In this document: positions 15,650 to 24,459 of the stretch, in pieces
Numbering within the stretch: position 1 is the stretch's first letter
How the letters are laid out: each line of letters starts with the position of its first letter
NCBI GenBank assembly: GCA_032355985.1
Contig: JAUKVZ010000003.1
Span: forward strand, 124,001-188,000
Source: Sarcodiotheca gaudichaudii
Taxonomy: Eukaryota > Rhodophyta > Florideophyceae > Gigartinales > Solieriaceae
DNA: 64,000 nucleotides
Direction of reading: 5' to 3'
The notes under the pieces: generated by a model
Databases searched by the model: none
What the model was told of the DNA's origin: nothing
The model's input: only the letters and a program-made list of their open reading frames with translations
Program-made: the position numbers and the translations under genes

Positions 15650-18270
15650 TGCCGAAGCGCTTCCGACGCCTGCTCTACTGTCTCCACACATTCCTCCTGC
15701 TCGCCCTGGTGCTGATCGCCGGTCCCGCGGCTCTGGCGCAGGACGGTGAGGCGCCTGTCGATGACGCCGAGTTCATTCAAACTGACTCGGTGCTGAGCGC
15801 CTCCACACCCGTGCCCGAGGGGGAACTCGCGCTGATGACGGCCAGGCGCATGGCTCGCGCCGGCCTGCTCTTTATTCGTTCGATTCCCGAGCCCCGGTTC
15901 CCGGAGTATCGGGTTGCAGCGCTGATTCTTCGTGAGGCATATCGACTCGCCCCGCAGGATCCGGACATCCTCAGGCTCTATATCGAGTCTCTGCACGCGA
16001 CCGGCGATATCGATGAAGAACTCCGTCTGTCGGCGGAGTTGCTCAAGCTCGACCCGGATGACGTGGTGCTCCAGCTCCGCATCATCACGGCGCGCATCAA
16101 TCGTCTGCAGACTGCCGAAGAACGTCTCCGACTCTACGACCGCCTGCTTGGCCGGCAAGGTGAATCCCTCGACAACTCGCTTCGAAGCAGACTGGCGTTT
16201 GACGCCGCAATCCTCGCACGAGAAATGGGACGCGACGAACAATTCGTCGACTACCTCACGCTCGCGACACAGCTCGACATCACCAACAAGTCCGCGGCCG
16301 GACTTGCCGCCAGCTACTACATGGATCAAACGGAAGATCCGCTGGGCCGTGTTGAACTTCTGGTAAACGTCCTGCTTGCCGATCCTGTGGATCCCACGGC
16401 GATGATCAATCTCGCCCGTGAGTTGATGTCTCACGGCGCCACACGCGGCGCCCAGCGTTTCTACGAAAATGCGAGCTACGTGCTCGCGGCCGTCGGCGTC
16501 GACATGGACGATTCCGTTCGTGATGAATATCTGCTGACGCGATGGGACATCGAAGGCGCCGAGCCACTTCTCGAGTTCTTCCGGGAGCAGGAGGCCATCG
16601 CGAAGTATTCCATTGAACAGGCCAAACTGGCCGCCGAAGAGGAAGGCCTGGATCCGGACGAGATCGCGCCCTGGAGACCGACGCTCTCTCAGTCGCGCAT
16701 CCGACTGGCCACGGCTTCGGCGCTGGGTCGTGATGATCAAGCGTTCATCGCGCTGCAGCATTTGCAACAGTCCACGGATGAAGCGCTTCAAAGCGTGCAG
16801 GATGCGCGGACGCGTCTGGATGAAGGCGTCGAAGAGGGCGACTTTGACCCGGACGATGCCGCCGAAACCTACGCCGAACTCGACGATCTTCAGCGAAAGA
16901 CGCGATCCGAAATTCTCTGGCTCCGTGCCTGGTCCGGGTTCGAACTCGATAAAGCGAAAGAGGCGTTCGCCGAGATTCGCGACAGCCTGACCGAAGGCGC
17001 CCGCCACCGATTCGAAGGAATCATGGCGATTCAGGAAGGGCGCATCGAAGAAGGTCGCGCGATTCTTGCGAGCCTCGCCGAGACCGACGCGAGAGCCCTC
17101 GTCGGACTGGGGCTGGCGTACGAGATCCAGGGAGACACGAAGGCTGCGGCGAGCTACTACGCCCGTGCCGCACTCCGTCAGCCGGGCACGATCGTCAGTG
17201 AGTGGTGCAAGACCGTCATCGAGCGCATGCATGGCGTTCAACTGGAGCAATCGCCGATCGCGCGGTCGCTTGAGGAGTACGCCGCCGAGTTGCCTCGCAG
17301 CCTCGACGAAATCGTCAGGCAACCTCGATCTTTCCAGTACCTCTCCGTCGAGCAGGATCGCGCCACAGCCCACCCGCTGGATCCCTGTTACGTCACCGTC
17401 ACCCTTCGCAATGTCAATCGAACACTGCCCCTCGCTCTTGGGGAACGTCGCCCGCTCAACTCCTCGATCATGCTCGCTGCGAAGATCGATGTGCGAGGCC
17501 AGCTCTACCACGAGCGCTCGCGCCCGGAGATCATCAGACTCGATCGCCGTCTCAGACTCCTTCCGGGAGAATCGCTGACCATGCGCATCTGGGCAGGCCG
17601 AGGCGAGACGGGCCTGGTGCTCGACGATCTGGCGAGCCATCGCATCGGCCTTCGCTGGAGAGCGATTCAGGGCTTCCGCCTCGTCGATGAAACGGCCGCC
17701 GTCGCCGCACACTATGGGCCCGGCCCCTTGTGCATCGATGCGGTCTCCGAACGTCAATCGCGGTCCCCGCTGGGCGGCGCAGGCGCCAGCCCCGAACTTG
17801 TGAAACGTCGGCTTACGCTTGCCGAAGGAAACGCGCTGCTTGAATCGCTCATCGTGGCGCGCAGCGCGCTGGTGCCGCTGGAGCGCCTGTCGGGCGCCGC
17901 CGCAGTCGCGTTCCAGGAGCGCATTTCAGAGATCGCGCAGATCGTCGCAGATCGACTGCCCACCTTCTCGCCTCTGATGCGCGCCTACGTTCTGCTGCTG
18001 ATGCCGCCGGCTCGCGCGTCACAGGAGTTTCAGTCCGTCGACGATGTGGCTCTGGAAGACTCGGATCGGCTTGTGCGATTCATAAACCTGTTCTCGCGCA
18101 CAAGCAACGCGGATGATCCGATCGTCGTGGCGGCGCTGGAATCAGAAGATCCCGAGTTGAGAGAAATGGCCGAGTTGCTCGTCGAGCTTCGCGGACCCGG
18201 CGAAGATGCCCGGGAAGAAGAGGCGGCCTCCGACGCGGAGGAAGTCAACGCGCCTGGTTTGTCGAACTGA
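15649..18270 (+). CDS. Large secreted TPR-like repeat protein
   Basis: 873 residues from ATG 15649. The signal peptide is MPKRFRRLLYCLHTFLLLALVLIAG...ALAQ. The N-terminal ~350 residues read as helical tetratricopeptide-like repeats (ALILREAYRLAPQDPDILRLYIESL, LRLSAELLKLDPDDVVLQLRI; cited for the A-x-P/D-P spacing). The middle has a coiled coil with LDDLQRKTRSEILWLRAW, then another repeat GLGLAYEIQGDTKAAASYYARA. The last ~330 residues contain a beta-rich stretch. It probably scaffolds envelope proteins. It is coupled to the small membrane protein before it and converges with purM, three bases away. Confidence 0.75.
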   Translation: MPKRFRRLLYCLHTFLLLALVLIAGPAALAQDGEAPVDDAEFIQTDSVLSASTPVPEGELALMTARRMARAGLLFIRSIPEPRFPEYRVAALILREAYRLAPQDPDILRLYIESLHATGDIDEELRLSAELLKLDPDDVVLQLRIITARINRLQTAEERLRLYDRLLGRQGESLDNSLRSRLAFDAAILAREMGRDEQFVDYLTLATQLDITNKSAAGLAASYYMDQTEDPLGRVELLVNVLLADPVDPTAMINLARELMSHGATRGAQRFYENASYVLAAVGVDMDDSVRDEYLLTRWDIEGAEPLLEFFREQEAIAKYSIEQAKLAAEEEGLDPDEIAPWRPTLSQSRIRLATASALGRDDQAFIALQHLQQSTDEALQSVQDARTRLDEGVEEGDFDPDDAAETYAELDDLQRKTRSEILWLRAWSGFELDKAKEAFAEIRDSLTEGARHRFEGIMAIQEGRIEEGRAILASLAETDARALVGLGLAYEIQGDTKAAASYYARAALRQPGTIVSEWCKTVIERMHGVQLEQSPIARSLEEYAAELPRSLDEIVRQPRSFQYLSVEQDRATAHPLDPCYVTVTLRNVNRTLPLALGERRPLNSSIMLAAKIDVRGQLYHERSRPEIIRLDRRLRLLPGESLTMRIWAGRGETGLVLDDLASHRIGLRWRAIQGFRLVDETAAVAAHYGPGPLCIDAVSERQSRSPLGGAGASPELVKRRLTLAEGNALLESLIVARSALVPLERLSGAAAVAFQERISEIAQIVADRLPTFSPLMRAYVLLLMPPARASQEFQSVDDVALEDSDRLVRFINLFSRTSNADDPIVVAALESEDPELREMAELLVELRGPGEDAREEEAASDAEEVNAPGLSN

Positions 18271-18272
18271 TT

Positions 18273-19379
18273 TCAACGCAGCCGGACGCGACCTTCGCCC
18301 TCGACAATCTCTCCGAGCATGAATGCGTCCTCACCTGAGCGGCGCAGTTTGTCGAGGATCGACGCGGCGAACGAGGGACGCACCACGAGGCAGTAGCCGA
18401 CGCCCATATTGAAAACGCGCTGCATCTCCTCATCCGAGACGCCGCCTTTTTCCTGAAGGAAACCGAAGATCGGCAGCGGCGACCAACTGCCGGTGTCAAT
18501 CATCGCATCCACCTGCGAATGCAACGCTCGCTGCAGATTTCCGGCCAGCCCGCCGCCGGTGATGTGCGCCATGCCGGTGATGACCTTCTTGACGCGATAG
18601 CCGCGCTGCACCTTGACGATCGAGCGAGCATAAATGCGCGTCGGCGTCAGCAGCACGTCGCCAAGGCGTTGCTGCTCATCGAGTTCGGGATACACCCTGT
18701 TGAGATCGAGTTCGGCATGTTCAACGACGCGTCGAGCCAGGGAGAACCCATTGCTGTGCACACCCGAGGAGGCGATGCCGATCACGAGGTCGCCCGGTTC
18801 GATGCGCTCTGAATCAGTGGCTCGAGCCAGTTCGACGACGCCGACGGAGAAACCAGCCAGGTCGAACTCGCCGGGCGGATAGACATCCGGCATCTCCGCC
18901 GTCTCACCGCCGAGCAGCGCGGCGTCCGCCTGCCGGCATCCTTCGACGACGCCTTTGACGAGTTCCGCCTGCGCCTCCGGATCGAGCGAACTGACTGCGA
19001 TGTAATCCAGAAAGAACAGCGGCTCGGCGCCCTGCACGATCAGATCGTTGACGTTCATCGCGACAAGATCGATGCCGACCGTGTCGAAACGATGCATCGC
19101 CGTCGCGATCTTCACCTTGGTTCCTACGCCATCGGCGCAGGCGACGAGCACAGGATCCTTGTAGTTCCGCTTGAACAGCTTCTCGTTGTAGTCCAGCCGG
19201 AACATGCCCGCGAAGCCGCCCGGATTCTCGATCACGCGCGGGCCGAACGTACGGCGCATCAGGGGCTGGATGAGATCGACGAACCGATCGCCTTCTGCGA
19301 TGGATACACCCGCCGCGGCGTAGGACAGCCCTTCGCTCGACTTCTCTCCCGCCCGATTGTCTGGTGCGCCGGCGCTCAT
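18273..19379 (-). CDS. purM: Phosphoribosylformylglycinamidine cyclo-ligase
   Basis: 368 residues from ATG 19379. Landmarks are LSYAAAGVSIAEGDRFV, the nucleotide-binding ADGVGTKVKIA, GIDLVAMNVNDLIVQGAEPLFFLDY, LLGGETAEMPDVY, GIASSGVHSNGFSLAR and ITGGGLAGNL. It closes the imidazole ring of AIR in purine synthesis using ATP. The upstream in-frame ATG at 19394 adds five residues and is less likely. purH lies in the same window but far away. It is divergent from the FabZ gene at 19447. Confidence 0.96.
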   Translation of the reverse strand: MSAGAPDNRAGEKSSEGLSYAAAGVSIAEGDRFVDLIQPLMRRTFGPRVIENPGGFAGMFRLDYNEKLFKRNYKDPVLVACADGVGTKVKIATAMHRFDTVGIDLVAMNVNDLIVQGAEPLFFLDYIAVSSLDPEAQAELVKGVVEGCRQADAALLGGETAEMPDVYPPGEFDLAGFSVGVVELARATDSERIEPGDLVIGIASSGVHSNGFSLARRVVEHAELDLNRVYPELDEQQRLGDVLLTPTRIYARSIVKVQRGYRVKKVITGMAHITGGGLAGNLQRALHSQVDAMIDTGSWSPLPIFGFLQEKGGVSDEEMQRVFNMGVGYCLVVRPSFAASILDKLRRSGEDAFMLGEIVEGEGRVRLR

Positions 19380-19446
19380 GCCGCAAGCATACACACCCCG
19401 GCCCGAACATCGGGTTGGCGGGCGTCCACGCCGCTATCCTGTGGCG

Positions 19447-19887
19447 ATGCACTTCGATCTGATCGACTCCGTGATCGAACTCAAGGCGGACACCATCGTC
19501 ACACTGAAACAGGTGACGGCCGCCGAGGAGTATCTGCAGGATCACTTTCCGACGTTTCCCATCCTTCCCGGCGTGCTCATGATTGAGGCCATGGCGCAGG
19601 CGGCCCGAAGGCTCCTGCGCGAGCGGGATCCTGCGCTGGAAACGCATGTGCTGGGCGAGGTTCGCGCCGTCAAATACGGCGCCATGGTCAAGCCCGGCCA
19701 GGCGCTGCAGGTGACCGTTACGCTCGCCGGCGAATCCGATGGCGTCTACTCGTTCAAGGGCGCCGGCGTCGTCAGGAACGGATCTGAGGGTGAAGAGCGA
19801 ACTGCGGTCTCCGGTCGATTCACCATGAGGCCATTGCGAATCGGTGTGCGCGAGCCGGAAGCGGCGGGCGTTGCCCCCCCTCGCTAG
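19447..19887 (+). CDS. FabZ-type 3-hydroxyacyl-ACP dehydratase
   Basis: 146 residues from ATG 19447. A hotdog fold is indicated by DHFPTFPILPGVLMIEAMAQAA, which holds the catalytic H33 and E47 in the same spacing as FabZ. It dehydrates 3-hydroxyacyl-ACP during fatty acid elongation. The C-terminus is a little longer than in FabZ (basic, then Ala/Gly/Pro). It opens a cassette with a long acyl carrier protein and a second hotdog protein, which suggests a dedicated acyl chain pathway rather than bulk synthesis. Confidence 0.88.
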   Translation: MHFDLIDSVIELKADTIVTLKQVTAAEEYLQDHFPTFPILPGVLMIEAMAQAARRLLRERDPALETHVLGEVRAVKYGAMVKPGQALQVTVTLAGESDGVYSFKGAGVVRNGSEGEERTAVSGRFTMRPLRIGVREPEAAGVAPPR

Positions 19888-20009
19888 CCTTCACGGGCGA
19901 CTTCGGCCATACTGTCGATCCGGATCTGAGCGGCGACGATTCGCCCCGGATTCAGACGCCAATTGTTCGATTTCATCCATTGTGCACGGAGCCCCTTTCG
20001 GGATCAGTT

Positions 20010-20399
20010 ATGAGTCGCGACGAGGTATTCGAGAAGGTGCAGGAGGTTCTCGTCGACGCCCTGGGTGTCGACGATGACGAAGTGACCCCGCAGGCGAGCC
20101 TGACGAAGGATCTCGAGGCGGAGTCCATCGACTTCCTCGACATCGTCTTCAAGCTGGAGCAGGCGTTCGGGTTCAAGATTGAACAGGGCGAGCTCTTTCC
20201 GGAGAATGTGGCCCAGGATCCCGAGTTCGTGCAGGACGGCCGTTTGACCGACCAGGGTCTGGCCGCTCTGAAAGAGCGCTTGCCGCACCTCGACCTGACG
20301 GACTTCGAGCAGAACCCCGAGATCACGAAGGTGGCCGAGGTCTTCACGGTGGACTCGCTGGTCAACTTCGTCGAGCGCAAGCTCGCGGCGAGCGTCTGA
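20010..20399 (+). CDS. Acyl carrier protein, long variant
   Basis: 129 residues against ~78 for a normal ACP. Residues 1-60 look like a normal ACP start, with the phosphopantetheine serine at S39 in DLEAESIDFLDIVFKLEQ. Where a normal ACP would finish, there is an insert of about 40 residues (FPENVAQDPEFVQDGRLTDQ, then a helix and LPHLDL) before a final helix VDSLVNFVERKLA that resembles the usual ACP last helix. It lies between two hotdog dehydratase-like genes, so these are its likely partners. It is probably a specialised carrier, perhaps for lipid A or very long chains. Confidence 0.85.
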   Translation: MSRDEVFEKVQEVLVDALGVDDDEVTPQASLTKDLEAESIDFLDIVFKLEQAFGFKIEQGELFPENVAQDPEFVQDGRLTDQGLAALKERLPHLDLTDFEQNPEITKVAEVFTVDSLVNFVERKLAASV

Positions 20400-20436
20400 A
20401 CGCATCGCGCCGCCCGGCGCGTCGGAATCGACTCCC

Positions 20437-20955
20437 ATGCGCTGGATGTGGATTGACCGAATCATCAGCCTCGATCCCGGCAAACGTCTCGTTGCCGTCA
20501 AGCAGATAAGCATGGCTGAGGAGCATCTGCACGATCATTTCGCCGCCGACCCTGCACTGGGCCGCCCCGCCATCCCGGTGATGCCGGCGTCGCTGATCCT
20601 TGAGGGCATGGCGCAGACGGCCGGCGTCCTCGTGGGACACGCACGATCATTCAGGGAAAAGGTCGTGCTGGCGAAGATTGGCAAAGCACAGCTCTCCTGC
20701 GATGCGACGCCGGGCGACACGCTTCGCTATGACGCGACGCTGACGCGGATCGATGAGGCGGGCGCCGCCACCACAGGCGTCGTTGAGCTGCGCGGGCCCG
20801 CCGATGATGACTTCACGCCGATCGGATCCATCGATCTCATGTTCGGCCATGCCGACAGGAATATGGCGGGCGTGGAGTTCCCGGAGCACAACTTCGTCTT
20901 CAGCGACGCCTTCCGGACGCTGCTGGAGTCCAGCGGCATCCCCGCGGACTTCTAA
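20437..20955 (+). CDS. FabZ-like hotdog dehydratase, second copy
   Basis: 172 residues from ATG 20437. It shares the FabZ layout: DHFAADPALGRPAIPVMPASLILEGMAQ contains a His at 34 and a Glu at 56 in the expected relation, but the P-G-V loop reads P-A-S and there are extra residues between H34 and the proline. It may act on another chain length, or only bind acyl-ACP. It is the third gene of the FabZ/ACP cassette, 37 bases after the ACP. A terminator hairpin follows between it and the converging PEP-CTERM-like gene. Confidence 0.82.
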   Translation: MRWMWIDRIISLDPGKRLVAVKQISMAEEHLHDHFAADPALGRPAIPVMPASLILEGMAQTAGVLVGHARSFREKVVLAKIGKAQLSCDATPGDTLRYDATLTRIDEAGAATTGVVELRGPADDDFTPIGSIDLMFGHADRNMAGVEFPEHNFVFSDAFRTLLESSGIPADF

Positions 20956-20983
20956 GCCGTCCCCACTCCCGCACAAGCGCATG

Positions 20984-21016
20984 AAAAACGCCGACGGGCT
21001 GAAGACCCGCCGGCGC
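20984..21016 (-). terminator. Intrinsic terminator
   Basis: A GC-rich stem (about 11 base pairs, one wobble on the minus strand) is followed on the minus strand by TTTTTC. It lies 66 bases after the stop of the minus-strand gene 21082-21882. It probably ends that transcript, and may also serve the converging FabZ-like gene. Confidence 0.65.
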
Positions 21017-21081
21017 TCGTTGTCCGATCAATGGCGTCACGCGCCGCCTGACTCAGCGGCGTGCGACGTTCCCAGATTCCT

Positions 21082-21882
21082 TTATGCCCGACGACGACGC
21101 GTCGCGGCGAGACCGGCCAGGCCGATCAGTCCTGCGGCGCCCGGCGTGGGCACCTGGACGAAGCTCAGCGTTGTCGGCGTCGCGCCGCTTTCGCTGTCCG
21201 TGAAGATGGTCAGCTCACCCTCGACTACGTTGTTTTCGAGCGTGGTGCCGAGCATCAGACCGCCCTGCACCGCCGCGTCGAAGTCGCGGATCGTCAGCTG
21301 GGCGAGGAAGACCTCATAGTTGGCAGAGGATGAGTTGAAGATCGGCTCACCCTGAACGTTCGCCGGATTGCTGTTGAACCAGCCGCCCTGGACGAATCGC
21401 TGATTGCCGACCTGGCTGCCCGCCTGTTCGGTGAGGAACGCGAACGCCGGATCGGTTGAGGTTGTGTCAGGATTGAGACCGGGCGACTGCGATGTGCGCC
21501 CGATGCTCACGAATGTGTCCCATTCGGCGCTGGGCGCGAAGCCGCCGGCGCCGAAGAGGCCTGCGTTCGGAGACGTGTTGCCTCCAAACGGATCCTGGTA
21601 GAAGTAAGCGGACTGATTCTGCAGGCCGAAACCGAGATCGGTTCCGCCGGACGAAGCGTGTCCGGCGCTGAGAATCGTGTCCTCAGTCGCATTGTCATCG
21701 AAGACAGCAAACATGCGAACGACTGTGTAATCGGCGATGTCGCCGGGGTTGAGATCATTGATGGCCGTGGTTGCGGCGGCATCCCATGCTGCGTCGGTGC
21801 GCAGCTCAATGCCGATCAATGATGCGGAAGCGATCGAGCATGCCATTGCGGCGCCCGTCGCCGCCAGAAGCGTACGAATCAT
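21082..21882 (-). CDS. PEP-CTERM-like secreted protein, paralogue C
   Basis: 266 residues from ATG 21882, with GGAG and AGGAG upstream. After a signal peptide (MIRTLLAATGAAMACSIASAS) comes the family start LIGIELR, then WDTFVSIGR, GGWFNSNPANVQGEP and VFLAQLTIRDFD. The tail is VPTPGAAGLIGLAGLAATRRRRA, a PEP-CTERM-like sorting tail with T in place of E. It is the most divergent of five co-oriented paralogues at 21-26.8 kb. Function unknown. Confidence 0.8.
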   Translation of the reverse strand: MIRTLLAATGAAMACSIASASLIGIELRTDAAWDAAATTAINDLNPGDIADYTVVRMFAVFDDNATEDTILSAGHASSGGTDLGFGLQNQSAYFYQDPFGGNTSPNAGLFGAGGFAPSAEWDTFVSIGRTSQSPGLNPDTTSTDPAFAFLTEQAGSQVGNQRFVQGGWFNSNPANVQGEPIFNSSSANYEVFLAQLTIRDFDAAVQGGLMLGTTLENNVVEGELTIFTDSESGATPTTLSFVQVPTPGAAGLIGLAGLAATRRRRA

Positions 21883-22108
21883 CTCTTTGACTCCTCTCCC
21901 TGGTGCGTCGCGCATCGCCCTTGTGCTTAAGCGATTGGACGCCACTATCGGATCAACAAAACTCCCTGTGCAGGCGGATCATGTGCATGGATCCACCACA
22001 TATCTGTGCATACGGAGATTACCACGCGGGACACGTCAGTCCAGACCAAAACCACTGTATTTGTAGCACTTTTTGAACAACGCGCCGGTTTCATATGCGC
22101 GCAGAAAA

Positions 22109-22136
22109 ACCGGCGGGCCGGTCGCGGCCCGCCGGT
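22109..22136 (-). terminator. Intrinsic terminator
   Basis: A perfect 11-base-pair stem (ACCGGCGGGCC / GGCCCGCCGGT) with a six-base loop is followed on the minus strand by TTTTTC. It ends the gene 22208-22996. A second small hairpin (GTCGCA / TGCGAC near 22173-22192) lies between the stop codon and this stem, echoing the two-hairpin layout seen after two other paralogues. Confidence 0.8.
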
Positions 22137-22207
22137 GAAAGTCGGCAGATTCCAAAGTGAATCTTGTTGTGATGCGTCGCAATAAACTGCGACGTTGTCA
22201 GTCGTGC

Positions 22208-22996
22208 TTACGCGTTGCGACGACGACGTGACGCGGCGAAGCCGGCCAGGCCGAAGGCAGCAAGCGTGCCCGGCGCAGGAACCTTCTCGAACACGATCTT
22301 CTGCACGGTGGCGCCGCCGCCTTCCGTCTGCGTGAAGACATTGAACTCACCGTCCCAGATGTTGCTCTGGAACACGAACTCGCCGCCGTTCTCGCCCTGG
22401 AAGCTGCCGAGCTGAGCGCCGGCATCGAGACCGAGCACGGTGAACTGGCCGAGGAAGACGAGGAAGTCGCCACCGACGTCGCTCGCAACATTCTGACCGT
22501 TGTCACCACCACCGTTGAACCAACCGCCGAACACGCGGGACGGCATGACGGCGAAATCAGGATCGGTCGCCGTTGTGTCGGTGATGCCGTTGAGGTTGGT
22601 CTTGTCACCGAGACCGACATACGTGTCGATGCCGATGCCCGGAACCAGACCAATCAGCGTGGAGTTGGGCGGAAGATTACCGTTGGCGACGTTCTGATAG
22701 AACAACGCGCCATCGTTCGTCCCGTCGCTCATGTTGATGCCAAAGCTATCCATGTTGTTGTCCTGGCCGACGGAAAGGACCTTGTTCACACCGTTGCCGG
22801 TGCTGCCCGTCTCGCCTGGACCATCAAACTGAGCGTAGAAGTTGAAGACACGGAGGCCCACGCCACCCGGATCCGCCGCCGCTTCATCTGCGGGGGAGAT
22901 CTCTTTGTCTTCACGAATGTCAATACCAATGAACGCCGCGGACGCGGAGCCCGCAACCAAAGCAATGCCGATACCGGCAGACAGCATACGAATCAT
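22208..22996 (-). CDS. PEP-CTERM-like secreted protein, paralogue A2
   Basis: 262 residues from ATG 22996, with AGAGGAGAG upstream. The signal peptide ends GSASA-AFIG. Family blocks follow: IDIREDK, DPGGVGLRVFNFYAQFD, NLPPNSTLIGLVPGIGIDTYVG, NLNGITDTTATDPDF, GGWFNGGGDNGQNVA and VFLGQFTVLGLDAG. The tail is VPAPGTLAAFGLAGFAASRRRRNA. It shares most detail with the paralogue at 24460 (same length; ADEAAADPGG; GGGDNGQNVA). It presumably passes through an exosortase-type export route; no exosortase is in the window. Confidence 0.82.
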   Translation of the reverse strand: MIRMLSAGIGIALVAGSASAAFIGIDIREDKEISPADEAAADPGGVGLRVFNFYAQFDGPGETGSTGNGVNKVLSVGQDNNMDSFGINMSDGTNDGALFYQNVANGNLPPNSTLIGLVPGIGIDTYVGLGDKTNLNGITDTTATDPDFAVMPSRVFGGWFNGGGDNGQNVASDVGGDFLVFLGQFTVLGLDAGAQLGSFQGENGGEFVFQSNIWDGEFNVFTQTEGGGATVQKIVFEKVPAPGTLAAFGLAGFAASRRRRNA

Positions 22997-23373
22997 GCCT
23001 GACTCTCCTCTTGCATTGAGATTTCTGACTACACCCGTGCCCTGTGCTGAGACGGATGCTATTCCCCTGCTTGCGGCAGGGAACCCTGTGCGACCGCTAG
23101 AGCATACATGACATTGCCAGCGCGTCTACCCCCAATCTGACCGTTTTTCAGACAATTCTGAGGGCCTCAGACAGCCACTTACCGGGCCCGACATCACAGA
23201 CAACTCCCTGCGCTCCCCCGACTCGACGACCGAGAACAGGGCGGAACACCTTGTGCCACAAGACGTTGGTCCGCGTTAGGAGTGACGCGCGCAGCGCAAG
23301 CGGCAATGAAGGCGCACCTCGCACAACCCATGCGATTGAATCTCAGAAGTGACGGGAATTCCAGGCGAATTGC
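22997..23373. other. Intergenic region in paralogue array
   Basis: These 377 bases hold the upstream region of the gene at 22996 and the downstream region of the gene at 23374. No gene is evident. Unlike the other intergenic gaps of the array, I see no strong terminator hairpin downstream of 23374. Confidence 0.4.
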
Positions 23374-24186
23374 TTATCGGCGGCGCCGACCGGGCATGGC
23401 GACAGTTGCGCTCATGAGAACCGCGACCGCAGGCCCTGGCCCCGGGATGTTGCCGAATTGGATCAAGTGCGGCGTGGCTCCTCCACCCGGTGTTTGCGTA
23501 AACACCGTGAAGCTGCCGGTGAAGATGTCGTTGTACCAGAATGTCTGAGCGTTCCCGTTCAGCGCAATTCCTTCTCCCGATGACACATTCTCATCCAGTC
23601 CGAGAACTGAGAGCTGCATCAGAAAGACGTCGTACGTGCCCTTCTCGGGATTGAAATTGGAGCCTGACGCGGCGCCCTGGAAATTGCTGCCGCCGCTGTT
23701 GAACCAGCCGCCGAGGACACCCGACGGGAGCATTTGAAAATCCGGGTCAGTGCCCGTCGTATCGGACGTGCCGTTGACATTCACCTTGTTGCCGATGCCC
23801 ACATAGCTGTCGAGACCAAGCGCCGGTACGAGACCGATCAGGATGCTGTTGGGCGGCAAGTTGCCGTTGCCCGCGTTCTGGTACAGCTCAGCTTCCTGGT
23901 TCTGCCCGTCGATCGTCTTGATGAACAGTCCGCTGACGGCGTCCGGCTGCCCCACGGAGATCACCGTGTTTTGGGATGCCGGATCCTGCACGTCGAAGAC
24001 CGCCTCCTCATCGAACTTCGCATAGAAGTTGAAGACCCGCAGACCGACTCCACCGGGATCCGCGATCGCGACATCCGCAGGATCGAGCGTCTTGTCCTCG
24101 CGCACCTCGATGCCGAGGAAGGCCGCATGCACTGATCCAGCCGCGGCCACAAGAGCCGCACACGAAGCGATCGCAAACCTGTTCAT
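23374..24186 (-). CDS. PEP-CTERM-like secreted protein, paralogue B2
   Basis: 270 residues from ATG 24186, with GAGGAGGG upstream. The family blocks are EVREDKTLDPADVAIADPGG, VRVFNFYAKFDEE, DVQDPASQNTVISVGQPDAV, NLPPNSILIGLVPALGLDSYVG and GGWFNSGGSNFQGAAS (cited for their positions). The tail is atypical: IPGPGPAVAVLMSATVAMPGRRRR keeps P-x-P-G and the arginines, but the hydrophobic stretch is poor, with polar and Met residues. It is closest to the paralogue at 25972 (shared DVQDPAS, SGGSNFQG). The sorting tail may be weakened. Confidence 0.8.
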   Translation of the reverse strand: MNRFAIASCAALVAAAGSVHAAFLGIEVREDKTLDPADVAIADPGGVGLRVFNFYAKFDEEAVFDVQDPASQNTVISVGQPDAVSGLFIKTIDGQNQEAELYQNAGNGNLPPNSILIGLVPALGLDSYVGIGNKVNVNGTSDTTGTDPDFQMLPSGVLGGWFNSGGSNFQGAASGSNFNPEKGTYDVFLMQLSVLGLDENVSSGEGIALNGNAQTFWYNDIFTGSFTVFTQTPGGGATPHLIQFGNIPGPGPAVAVLMSATVAMPGRRRR

Positions 24187-24368
24187 TGAGTTCCCTCCTC
24201 AGAGCGCGGCGCCTCCCGGATCAGCGGGCGGCATTCATCGACGTGTTCTGCAAGCCCAATTCTAAGGCCTGAATGCGGAGGCCCCAAGCCATTTCTTCTG
24301 CCGCCGGGGTAAAGAAGGGGAAGCGACTGTGGGCTGCCGACAGGAGGCTGTTCCCCAATGACCCAAAA

Positions 24369-24402
24369 ACAACACCGGCGAGCAGAAGCTCGCCGGTGTT
24401 GT
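24369..24402 (-). terminator. Intrinsic terminator after paralogue A1
   Basis: A perfect 15-base-pair stem with an AGAA loop is followed on the minus strand by TTTTT. It lies about 60 bases past the stop at 24460. The stem core (CACCGGCGAGC / GCTCGCCGGTG) is the same as in the terminator at 25880, after the neighbouring paralogue. Confidence 0.88.
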
Positions 24403-24412
24403 CGTGCCTGTA

Positions 24413-24432
24413 GAGACCGGAGAGGCGGTCTC
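24413..24432 (-). other. Small 3-prime hairpin, copy 1
   Basis: GAGACC (24413-24418) pairs with GGTCTC (24427-24432) around GGAGAGGC. The copy at 25924 reads GAGGCC / GGCCTC: the A-T pair has become a G-C pair. A change on both sides of the stem that keeps pairing supports a real RNA structure between the stop codon and the terminator. Confidence 0.55.
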
Positions 24433-24459
24433 GTAGTTACTTGTCAAACCCACAAGGCA

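Noticed and set aside
15088-17757. Upstream extension of the HEAT-like frame to 1266 residues
   Set aside because: It is antisense to the TPR gene; signal peptide and family character begin only at 15087.
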